Assembly (NCBI GenBank): GCA_910583935.1
Contig: CAJTZM010000007.1
Location: forward strand, 49,896 to 113,895
Direction of reading: 5' to 3'
DNA: 64,000 nt
Source of the DNA: an uncultured Oscillospiraceae bacterium
GTDB lineage: Bacteria > Bacillota > Clostridia > Oscillospirales > Ruminococcaceae
Numbering within the stretch: position 1 is the first letter of the stretch; every line of letters starts with the position of its first letter. The notes beneath the pieces were generated by a model. That model saw only the letters and a list, made by a program, of their open reading frames with translations. It was not told the origin of the DNA and did no database searches. A program made the position numbers and the translations under genes. This document shows, in pieces, positions 16,444 through 23,299 of the stretch.

Positions 16444-16473
16444 AAGGACCTGATTACACGCAGGTCCTTTTTC
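16444..16473 (+). terminator. Terminator after coiled-coil gene
   Basis: AAGGACCTG (16444-16452) pairs with CAGGTCCTT (16461-16469), followed by T-run. Confidence 0.8.
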
Positions 16474-16490
16474 GTTCTATAAAAACCAGA

Positions 16491-18224
16491 TCAGATTTCC
16501 GGCAGGGAAACCGGTAGGACGCGGGCATTCCCTAACAAATCCCTTCGCCGGTAATCAAACAGTAAAACCACAGGTCTGTCCTGTCCGGTCAGTACATCCA
16601 AGGAAAACGGTTCGAAATGAACCAGCTTATACAAATATTGGGGATCGGTTTCAGAATAAGAGGGGAGAATGGCGGTACGGCTGCTCTCCTGCTGCAAAAA
16701 CAGCAGGCAGCGCCGGCGAAGGGAGGCGGCGTCCGGCCCGGGAAACCAATCGGGACGCCGTTTTGGCCGCTGATGCAGGCAGTAGTCCAGCTTGAGGAAT
16801 TGAACGAGCTTTTTTTCATCGACTGCTGGCAGATCTGCACAGAATCGATAGAAAAAAGTGTAGCTTTGCTCCAATGACTGGCTGGCATACTGGCGGCTTT
16901 CCGTCTGCCAGCGGTCCCCCAGAGCCTGGTAAAAGGAAAAGGGATCGTCCATCCGGGAAAGAAGCCAGCGAAGGGTATGGAAAAATCGACCGCTGTTATA
17001 ATACAGCTCCACCATCTCTTCTACCGCTTTTAGGCGCAAAGTGTCCTTATAAGGCAGATCAGGGGTGGACAACACCTCGAACGGAGGGTCACTGCGGCTG
17101 ATCAGACCATATTTCTGCTGGTCGTAAAACAGCCCCGCACCCTTGAGAATTTTTAGAAATCCCAGCTGGAGCTGCTGCGGCGCCAAAGCGTAAACGTCGT
17201 TAAAGGACTGATGGAAAGAATGGTAGTCCTCATACGGAAGGCCGGCAATCAGGTCCAGATGCTGATGAATATTGGAAAAGGAATGGATTTCTTTTACGAT
17301 GGCGCTCAGACGGTCCCAATCATTTTGCCGGCGGATCGCCGCCAGCGTTTTTGGATTGGTGGACTGGACGCCGATTTCAAATTGAAATTGCTCCGGACGG
17401 ATGGTCCGAAGAAAATCCAGCGTCTGGCGGTCCAGCAGCTCGGCGGTGATTTCAAAATGGAAATTGGTCACGCCGTTGTCGTGGTCCCGTAGAAAGCGCC
17501 AGATTGCCAGCGCCCGGCTGCTGTCGCAGTTAAAGGTCCGGTCGACAAATTTGACCTGGCGGACCTTGGCCTTTAAAAAGAGCTTTAGATCGGCAAAGAC
17601 CTTATCAAGCGGCGCGGTCCGCACCCCTTTTTCAACGGAGGACAGACAGTATTGGCACTGGAAAGGACAGCCGCGGGAGGATTCGTAGTATTTGATCTTG
17701 TCCGGTGCGTCGGAAAAATCCGCAGCGTAGGGGAAGGGAAGCGTTCCCAGATCCAACGGTTTTTGCGGCGGATTGGAGCGGACGCCGCCGTTTTCCCGCA
17801 CGGTCAGGCCGGGAAGGGTGCGCCAGCTTACTCCCGCCTCCTCTGCTGCCAGCAGCTGGCGGACCGTTTCTTCTCCTTCGCCGCGGATGACCAGGTCAAA
17901 AGCCGGATTTTGCCGAAGAAAGCTTTCGGATTCATAGGTGACCTCCGGCCCGCCGGCTCCGATGATTGTATGGGGGCACAGCTTTCGGTATTCCACCGCC
18001 AGACTCCGGACCATCGAAACGTTCCAGATATAGGTCGAGAAGAAAAGCAGATCCGGCGAGCGGCGGAATATTTCGGCCAGCACGAAATCCAGGCGGTTGT
18101 TGATGGTCAGCTCCAGAATCTGCGGCGGCTGGGACAGGTAAGGCGCTGCGTATTTTTGCAGGTAGCGAACAGCAATGTTGGAATGGGTGTATTTGGCGTT
18201 TAAGGCCAGCAGCAGGGCATTCAT
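16491..18224 (-). CDS. B12-binding radical SAM protein with DUF4080
   Basis: Protein of 577 residues. Residues about 1-140 are a cobalamin-binding Rossmann domain (MNALLLALNAKYTHSNIAVR, LLFFSTYIWNVSMVRSLA, IIGAGGPEVTYESE). The radical SAM core has the cluster motif ESSRGCPFQCQYCLSSVEKG (CxxxCxxC). The C-terminal 200 residues correspond to DUF4080. The family is frequent in Clostridia and its substrate is unknown. The gene is single, divergent from the next plus-strand gene, and ends near the terminator of the coiled-coil gene. Confidence 0.88.
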   Translation of the reverse strand: MNALLLALNAKYTHSNIAVRYLQKYAAPYLSQPPQILELTINNRLDFVLAEIFRRSPDLLFFSTYIWNVSMVRSLAVEYRKLCPHTIIGAGGPEVTYESESFLRQNPAFDLVIRGEGEETVRQLLAAEEAGVSWRTLPGLTVRENGGVRSNPPQKPLDLGTLPFPYAADFSDAPDKIKYYESSRGCPFQCQYCLSSVEKGVRTAPLDKVFADLKLFLKAKVRQVKFVDRTFNCDSSRALAIWRFLRDHDNGVTNFHFEITAELLDRQTLDFLRTIRPEQFQFEIGVQSTNPKTLAAIRRQNDWDRLSAIVKEIHSFSNIHQHLDLIAGLPYEDYHSFHQSFNDVYALAPQQLQLGFLKILKGAGLFYDQQKYGLISRSDPPFEVLSTPDLPYKDTLRLKAVEEMVELYYNSGRFFHTLRWLLSRMDDPFSFYQALGDRWQTESRQYASQSLEQSYTFFYRFCADLPAVDEKKLVQFLKLDYCLHQRPKRRPDWFPGPDAASLRRRCLLFLQQESSRTAILPSYSETDPQYLYKLVHFEPFSLDVLTGQDRPVVLLFDYRRRDLLGNARVLPVSLPEI

Positions 18225-18285
18225 GGAAGGATCCCCCTTTTCGTCTTTTCCTTATTTTAACACAGAAAAAAGAATTCTGCTATGG

Positions 18286-18314
18286 TTGCACTTTCCCGCA
18301 TCTGACATTATAAT
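18286..18314 (+). promoter_or_regulatory. Promoter of membrane-anchored unknown gene
   Basis: TTGCAC (18286-18291), 17-base spacer, perfect TATAAT (18309-18314). Confidence 0.65.
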
Positions 18315-18393
18315 ATGGACGGGATAAAATTTTGCTTTTAGGATGCAATATAGATAAAATAGAGCAGAAAATCTATGGGAAGGAGAAGGAAAA

Positions 18394-18921
18394 ATGAGAG
18401 CAGGACAAAAAAGCACCGGTCCCATTCCTCTGCTTGTCAGCGTTGGGGCGATTGCGCTGTTCGGCTTTATCGGTGTGTTATTGGTTTGGATGTCCGGCGG
18501 TCCGGCAGACACTCTGGAGGAAAAATGGTCCGGCTACGGCATTACCATAGACCCAAACTGCCGTCCCGGAACGCTGGGAGGAGAAGCGGCGAAGGAGGAC
18601 GAGGTGGAATACGGCTCCCTGCACTATCTTTTGAATACGGCTCCCTTTTTTCCGGATTGCGATACAGAAGGAAGCATATGCTTTCAAAGCAATAAGGGGA
18701 ATCGGCATTTTGTTCGTATTTCCTATGTGTTGGACGATGGGGATGAGGTTTATCGCTCGGATATGCTCCCGCCAGACAGCCACATACAAAAGGCGAAGCT
18801 GCAAAAAAGGCTGGCGGACGGTGTGTATCCGGGCGTCTGCCGGATTGCACTGTTCGATATGGATACGCTGGAGCTTTTGGGAACGCTGGAGGAAACGATT
18901 ACCATAACTGTACAGCGTTAA
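18394..18921 (+). CDS. Membrane-anchored extracytoplasmic protein, unknown
   Basis: Protein of 175 residues, not recognised. One N-terminal membrane helix (about residues 11-33, IPLLVSVGAIALFGFIGVLL) is followed by an extracytoplasmic domain of about 140 residues that looks all-beta: segments such as FVRISYVLDDGDEVYRSDML, a PPDSHIQKAKL linker and ADGVYPGVCRIALFDMDT. The pattern pro-pro-x-x-x-I...L...G-x-Y resembles small beta-sandwich proteins found in gut Firmicutes, a weak resemblance only. GAAGGAGAAGG precedes the ATG. A strong promoter is immediately upstream. Confidence 0.75.
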   Translation: MRAGQKSTGPIPLLVSVGAIALFGFIGVLLVWMSGGPADTLEEKWSGYGITIDPNCRPGTLGGEAAKEDEVEYGSLHYLLNTAPFFPDCDTEGSICFQSNKGNRHFVRISYVLDDGDEVYRSDMLPPDSHIQKAKLQKRLADGVYPGVCRIALFDMDTLELLGTLEETITITVQR

Positions 18922-19034
18922 AATATTAGCAGATAAGAACTATCCATGGGATGATCATAAACCATCTTATTTTTCGGTATAGACAGGCGCTTTTTTGTAC
19001 CGCAAGATACCGGCTGGGCAAAGAGGTGAGAGGA

Positions 19035-19433
19035 TTGGCAGCGCGCAGGCAATCGAAAATACGGCAGGCGATTTATGAAGCGGTGATGCAGCATCCGATT
19101 CATCCAACAGCGGAATGGATCTACAAGCTGCTCAAGCCCCGGTATCCGTCTTTAAGTCTGGGGACGGTGTATCGAAATTTAGGCATTTTGGCAGAGCAGG
19201 GAAAAATCCGCAGAATCCCGTCCCAAGATACGGCGGATCATTTCGATGGGAATATGAAACCGCATTTTCATGCCCAGTGCCGGATTTGCGGGGACCTGCG
19301 GGACGTATTTTTGCCCTACGATCCAAGGATGGACCGGCAGGCGCAGCAGACTACCGACTTTCAGATTGAAGAGCATTCGGTGATGTTTTTTGGCGTTTGT
19401 CCTGTCTGCAAAAAAGAGAAAGAGGGCGCTTAA
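19035..19433 (+). CDS. Fur family regulator, PerR-like
   Basis: Protein of 132 residues from a TTG at 19035, chosen because AGAGGTG precedes it and because the protein then begins ARRQSKIRQAIYEAVMQHP, the normal Fur/PerR start; an in-frame ATG at 18951 adds 28 unlike residues. Winged helix: HPTAEWIYKLLKPRYPSLSL and GTVYRNLGILAEQGKI. Metal-site region HFDGNMKPHFHAQC, and two CxxC pairs (CRIC, CPVC) for structural zinc. The His/Asp pattern is more PerR-like (peroxide sensing) than Fur-like. Rubrerythrin, a common PerR target, lies 4 kb away. Confidence 0.85.
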   Translation: MAARRQSKIRQAIYEAVMQHPIHPTAEWIYKLLKPRYPSLSLGTVYRNLGILAEQGKIRRIPSQDTADHFDGNMKPHFHAQCRICGDLRDVFLPYDPRMDRQAQQTTDFQIEEHSVMFFGVCPVCKKEKEGA

Positions 19434-19459
19434 AGAGCAGACAGATGACAAAAATAGAA

Positions 19460-19494
19460 CATATAGTTGTTTTTAGTATAAAAATAACTATATG
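19460..19494. repeat. AT-rich 35-bp imperfect palindrome
   Basis: CATATAGTTGTTTTTA pairs with TAAAAATAACTATATG with one mismatch, around a few central bases. It follows the Fur-family gene. It may be an operator or a weak terminator. Confidence 0.6.
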
Positions 19495-19559
19495 TATATA
19501 AAACTGAGCCAAGGTGCATTGAGAGAGAAAATGTGAAAACCGGCACGAAGCTGGAGAAA

Positions 19560-19597
19560 ACGCAGGATTTTATCCAGGGGGAAATCCTGCGTTTTTC
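19560..19597 (+). terminator. Terminator upstream of pncB
   Basis: ACGCAGGATTT (19560-19570) pairs with AAATCCTGCGT (19582-19592), then T-run; it separates the Fur-family gene from pncB. Confidence 0.85.
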
Positions 19598-19625
19598 TTG
19601 CTTTTTCCATCCGAAAGGATATAAT
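19598..19625 (+). promoter_or_regulatory. pncB promoter
   Basis: TTGCTT (19598-19603), 16-base spacer, TATAAT (19620-19625). Confidence 0.6.
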
Positions 19626-19689
19626 ACAAAACAGAAGGCTCCAATGCCGTACCGCTTGCGGCAATCTTTCATGAAAAGGGTGAATGGTA

Positions 19690-21147
19690 ATGGAAAAGGA
19701 TTGGAAACAGGAAAAAAATCTTACGATGCTGCTGGATTTTTATGAACTGACCATGGCCAACGGTTATTTTCAATTGGGTGTGGGCAACCAAACAGCGGTG
19801 TTCGATATGTTTTTCCGCAAGATTCCGGATCAGGCCGGCTTTGCCATCTGCGCCGGATTGGAACAGCTGATTGATTATTTTGAAAATCTGCATTTTACGC
19901 CGGAGGATGTTGAATATCTGCGCAGCAGGAATATGTTTGACGAGGCGTTTTTAGATTACCTTTCTCATTTTCATTTCGAGTGCGACGTCTGGGCGGTGCC
20001 GGAGGGAACCCCGATTTTCCCCAATGAACCGGTGCTGATTGTAAAAGGTCCGATCGTACAGGCGCAGATGGTCGAGACAATGGTCCTGCTGACCATCAAT
20101 CACCAATCGCTGATCGCCACCAAATCCAATCGCATTGTGCGGGCGGCCGAAGGCCGTTCCATCATGGAGTTCGGCTCTCGCCGGGCCCAAAGCTACGACG
20201 CGGCCATTTTGGGCGCAAGGGCTGCCTACATCGCCGGATGCGACGCCACCGCCTGTGCCATTGCCGATCGGGACTATCATATTCCGGCGGTGGGTACAAT
20301 GGCGCACAGCTGGGTCCAGATGTTTGGTGACGAATACGAAGCGTTTAAAAGGTACGCCGAGCTTTATCCAGACAATTGCGTGCTGTTGGTTGACACATAT
20401 AATGTGCTGAAATCCGGTGTGCCCAACGCCATCCGCGCGTTTGACGAAGTGCTGGCGCCGATGGGCCGACGGCCCAAAGGGGTGCGCATTGACAGCGGCG
20501 ATATTGCATATCTGTCCAAAAAAGCGCGTAAGCTGCTGGATGAAGCGGGCTACCCAGACTGCCCGATTGTGGCCTCTAACTCGCTGGACGAATACCTGAT
20601 CCGCGATCTTTTGCAGCAGGGCGCGAAAATTGACTCCTTTGGGGTAGGGGAAAACCTGATCACTTCCAAATCGGACCCGGTGTTCGGCGGCGTTTACAAG
20701 CTGGCGGCTATGGAGGAAAACGGGCGGATGATCCCGAAAATCAAGATTAGCGAAACGCTTGAGAAGATCACCAACCCGGATTTTAAAACGGTTTACCGCT
20801 TTTACAACAAAAGCGACGGCGAAGCGGTAGCCGATTATGTCACCCTGTTTGACGAGACGGTGGATACCGATCAGCCGGTGACTATCTTTGATCCAGACGC
20901 CACTTGGAAAAAGAAGACGCTGACCAATATAACCGCGAAAAAAATTCTGGTTCAGGTGTTCGAGAAGGGGAAATGTGTGTATAACCGCCCCAATCTGGAG
21001 GAAATCCGCGCCTACTGCAAACAGCAGGTAGACCTTTTGTGGGACGAGGTAAAGCGGTTTGAAAATCCGCACAAGTTTTATGTGGATTTGTCTCCAAAGC
21101 TTTGGGAAATCAAGCGGCGCTTACTGGAGAGCCACAGTCAGTTTTAG
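19690..21147 (+). CDS. pncB: Nicotinate phosphoribosyltransferase
   Basis: Enzyme of NAD salvage (nicotinate plus PRPP to nicotinate mononucleotide), 485 residues, length of the long bacterial form. Recognised by LLDFYELTMANGYFQLG, the FGSRRAQSYDAAILGARAAY stretch, the phosphorylated-His region GTMAHSWVQMF and GVRIDSGDIAYLSKKAR followed by SFGVGENLITSK. Two ATGs are possible (19684 and 19690); the second is better spaced from AAGGGTG. It has its own promoter and terminator. Confidence 0.95.
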   Translation: MEKDWKQEKNLTMLLDFYELTMANGYFQLGVGNQTAVFDMFFRKIPDQAGFAICAGLEQLIDYFENLHFTPEDVEYLRSRNMFDEAFLDYLSHFHFECDVWAVPEGTPIFPNEPVLIVKGPIVQAQMVETMVLLTINHQSLIATKSNRIVRAAEGRSIMEFGSRRAQSYDAAILGARAAYIAGCDATACAIADRDYHIPAVGTMAHSWVQMFGDEYEAFKRYAELYPDNCVLLVDTYNVLKSGVPNAIRAFDEVLAPMGRRPKGVRIDSGDIAYLSKKARKLLDEAGYPDCPIVASNSLDEYLIRDLLQQGAKIDSFGVGENLITSKSDPVFGGVYKLAAMEENGRMIPKIKISETLEKITNPDFKTVYRFYNKSDGEAVADYVTLFDETVDTDQPVTIFDPDATWKKKTLTNITAKKILVQVFEKGKCVYNRPNLEEIRAYCKQQVDLLWDEVKRFENPHKFYVDLSPKLWEIKRRLLESHSQF

Positions 21148-21153
21148 GTTTTG

Positions 21154-21190
21154 GGAGAAGTCGAAAAAGGCTTCTCCTTTTTCTTTTTTA
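21154..21190 (+). terminator. Terminator after pncB
   Basis: GGAGAAG (21154-21160) pairs with CTTCTCC (21171-21177), followed by a long T-rich tract. Confidence 0.75.
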
Positions 21191-21196
21191 GAATCA

Positions 21197-21225
21197 TTGC
21201 AAAAAGAGAAAAAACATAGTAAAAT
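21197..21225 (+). promoter_or_regulatory. Promoter of the yicC-to-priA run
   Basis: TTGCAA (21197-21202), 17-base spacer, TAAAAT (21220-21225). Confidence 0.6.
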
Positions 21226-21307
21226 AATGAAATACTGGGTTTGTAGATCCTTTTTTCCAATGAGGCAAAACAAACCGGTAAAGATAGGATAATCGAGGTT
21301 TTGCAGG

Positions 21308-22186
21308 ATGATCAGAAGCATGACCGGCTACGGCCGGGCGGAGGTACTGATTGACGGGCGAAATATCCTGGTGGAGATTCGTTCGGTCAATCACCGTTTT
21401 TTTGAGTTTTCTTCCCGTGTTCCCCGAAGCTATGGTTTTCTGGAAAATAGGCTAAAAAACTATTTGCAGGGAAAGCTTTCCCGCGGCAAGGTGGACGTGA
21501 ACGTCAGCATTCAAACGGTCGAGGGAACCAACGCCAGCGTGCAGGTTAACCGGGAGCTGGCTGCCTCATATGTACAGGCGCTGCGCGCTTTGCAGGAGCC
21601 GCTTGGGTTAAAGGATGATCTTTCTTTAAGCGCGGTCGCGCGTTTTTCGGATATTTTTGCGGTCAGCAAGGAGCCGGAGGACGAAGAAAAGGTCTGGGCA
21701 GACGTGCAGCAGGCGCTGGGGCAGGCGGCGGACCGGTTTGTACAGATGCGCGAGGCGGAGGGCGCTAAAATGAAGGAGGATCTGGCGGGCCGGCTGAATT
21801 TTATCCTTGCAGCCGTGGAAAAGGTAGAGGAACGTTCGCCCAAAACCGTGGAGGAATACCGCGCCAGACTCTACCGAAAAATCAGCGAGGTTTTAAGCAG
21901 CGCCCAGGTGGATGAGCAGCGCATTTTAACCGAAGCGGCCATCTTTGCGGAAAAAATTGCGGTGGCGGAGGAGACGGTGCGCCTGCGCAGCCATGTAGAC
22001 CAATTCCGCGCGATTATGGAGCAGGAGGGGCCGGTGGGCCGCAAGCTGGACTTTTTGATTCAGGAATTCAATCGGGAAACCAATACCATCGGCTCAAAGG
22101 CGCAGGATATCGAAATCGCCCGGATTGTGGTCGATATGAAAAGCGAAATCGAGAAGATCCGCGAGCAGATTCAAAATATCGAATAG
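21308..22186 (+). CDS. yicC: YicC family protein (YloC endoribonuclease-like)
   Basis: Protein of 292 residues. It begins MIRSMTGYGRAEV, with RSVNHRFFEFSSRVPRSYGF in the N-terminal YicC domain, and ends in a DUF1732 domain with GRKLDFLIQEFNRETNTIGS and SEIEKIREQIQNIE. Members have been reported to act as endoribonucleases. It heads the conserved order yicC-remA-gmk-rpoZ-priA. The ATG is reached about 80 bases after the promoter. Confidence 0.93.
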   Translation: MIRSMTGYGRAEVLIDGRNILVEIRSVNHRFFEFSSRVPRSYGFLENRLKNYLQGKLSRGKVDVNVSIQTVEGTNASVQVNRELAASYVQALRALQEPLGLKDDLSLSAVARFSDIFAVSKEPEDEEKVWADVQQALGQAADRFVQMREAEGAKMKEDLAGRLNFILAAVEKVEERSPKTVEEYRARLYRKISEVLSSAQVDEQRILTEAAIFAEKIAVAEETVRLRSHVDQFRAIMEQEGPVGRKLDFLIQEFNRETNTIGSKAQDIEIARIVVDMKSEIEKIREQIQNIE

Positions 22187-22206
22187 ACCGAAAAGGATGG
22201 GCAAAG

Positions 22207-22470
22207 ATGAAACTGATCAATATAGGATTTGGCAATATGGTTTCGGCCAACCGGCTTGTGGCGATCGTCAGCCCGGAGTCTGCCCCCATTAAGAGGATTA
22301 TCCAGGACGCCAGGGAGCGGGGCGCTTTGATCGACGCCACATATGGGCGGCGGACGCGGGCGGTAATTATCACCGATTCGGACCACGTTCTGCTTTCGGC
22401 GGTCCAGCCGGAAACGGTGGCGAACCGTCTGTCGGATGAAGAGGATGAGGAGCTGGAAGCAAATGAATAA
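22207..22470 (+). CDS. remA: RemA/DUF370 family regulator
   Basis: Protein of 87 residues: MKLINIGFGNMVSANRLVAI, SAPIKRIIQDARERGALIDA, RTRAVIITDSDHVLLSAVQP are the conserved blocks. RemA is a DNA-binding activator of biofilm matrix genes in Bacillus; in Clostridia its targets are not established. It sits 20 bases after yicC and overlaps the gmk start by eight bases. The tail is acidic (DEEDEELEANE). Confidence 0.9.
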   Translation: MKLINIGFGNMVSANRLVAIVSPESAPIKRIIQDARERGALIDATYGRRTRAVIITDSDHVLLSAVQPETVANRLSDEEDEELEANE

Positions 22471-23089
22471 AAAAGGGCTTTTACTCGTTTTTTCCGGACC
22501 ATCCGGCGTAGGAAAGGGGACGGTGCTGAAGGAGTATTTAAAAGCGCATCCCAATACGGCGTTTTCGGTTTCCGCAACAACCCGCTCCCCGCGGGAGGGG
22601 GAAGTCCACGGCCGGCATTACTTCTTTTTAAGTCACGAGGAGTTCCAAAGCCTCATAGAGAAAAAAGGCTTTTTAGAGCACGCCCAATTCGCGGGAAACC
22701 ACTATGGAACGCCGCGCAAGGCAGTGGAAGAAAGCTTGGAGAAAGGGATCGACGTCGTTTTGGAGATCGAGGTGCAAGGGGCCTTGCAGGTGAAAAATCA
22801 AAACCCCGACGCGGTTCTGGTTTTTGTAATGCCGCCGTCTTTTGAGGAGCTGCACCGCCGTCTGGCCGGCCGCGGCACCGAAGACGCGGCCACGGTGGAA
22901 CGGCGCTTATCCAATGCCGCAAGAGAGATGGAGGCGGCCAAGCAATATGATTATATTATCGTCAACCAAACGGTAGAGGAGGCGGCTTCGCAGTTAGAGC
23001 AGATTGTCTGTGCCGCCAAGCATACCGCCGGATATTTAAACGAATTTATTGAAGAGGTGGAAGATGATGCAAAGACCTGCTGTAAATGA
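22463..23089 (+). CDS. gmk: Guanylate kinase
   Basis: Phosphorylates GMP to GDP; 208 residues. P-loop LVFSGPSGVGKGTVLKEY at the N-terminus, GMP-binding SVSATTRSPREGEVHGRHYF, and the lid region RRLAGRGTEDAATVERRLSN. The start at ATG 22463 overlaps the remA stop, and GAGGAGC precedes it. The gene overlaps rpoZ by 26 bases at its 3' end. Gene order gmk-rpoZ-priA is conserved in Firmicutes. Confidence 0.96.
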   Translation: MNKKGLLLVFSGPSGVGKGTVLKEYLKAHPNTAFSVSATTRSPREGEVHGRHYFFLSHEEFQSLIEKKGFLEHAQFAGNHYGTPRKAVEESLEKGIDVVLEIEVQGALQVKNQNPDAVLVFVMPPSFEELHRRLAGRGTEDAATVERRLSNAAREMEAAKQYDYIIVNQTVEEAASQLEQIVCAAKHTAGYLNEFIEEVEDDAKTCCK

Positions 23090-23285
23090 GATTTTAAAAG
23101 AAGGGCAAAGCTATTACAGCCTGGTAATTGCGGTGGCCAAAAGGGCTCGCCAGATTGCCCAGGATGCGGAAGATGAGCATATCATTTTAACTGAAAAACC
23201 GGTTAAAATTGCGGTGAATGAATTGGCCGCAGGCAAGTATAAAATCATTGAACCGGAAAATATCGGAGATACGCCGGAAAAATAA
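23064..23285 (+). CDS. rpoZ: RNA polymerase omega subunit
   Basis: Protein of 73 residues: MMQRPAVNEILKEGQSYYSL, VIAVAKRARQIAQDAEDEHI and the tail KPVKIAVNELAAGKYKI identify omega, which helps assemble the beta' subunit. Starts at ATG 23064 (ATG 23067 also possible) inside the end of gmk with GAGGTGG upstream, so translation is coupled. Confidence 0.93.
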   Translation: MMQRPAVNEILKEGQSYYSLVIAVAKRARQIAQDAEDEHIILTEKPVKIAVNELAAGKYKIIEPENIGDTPEK

Positions 23286-23299
23286 AGGAGAGGATTCCC

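Noticed and set aside
19951..21072. Long minus-strand frame opposite pncB
   Set aside because: Antisense shadow of a certain gene; no ribosome site and no recognisable family.
22436..22462. Upstream in-frame ATG for gmk
   Set aside because: It adds nine residues that lie inside remA and gives an atypical N-terminus; ATG 22463 gives the normal start.
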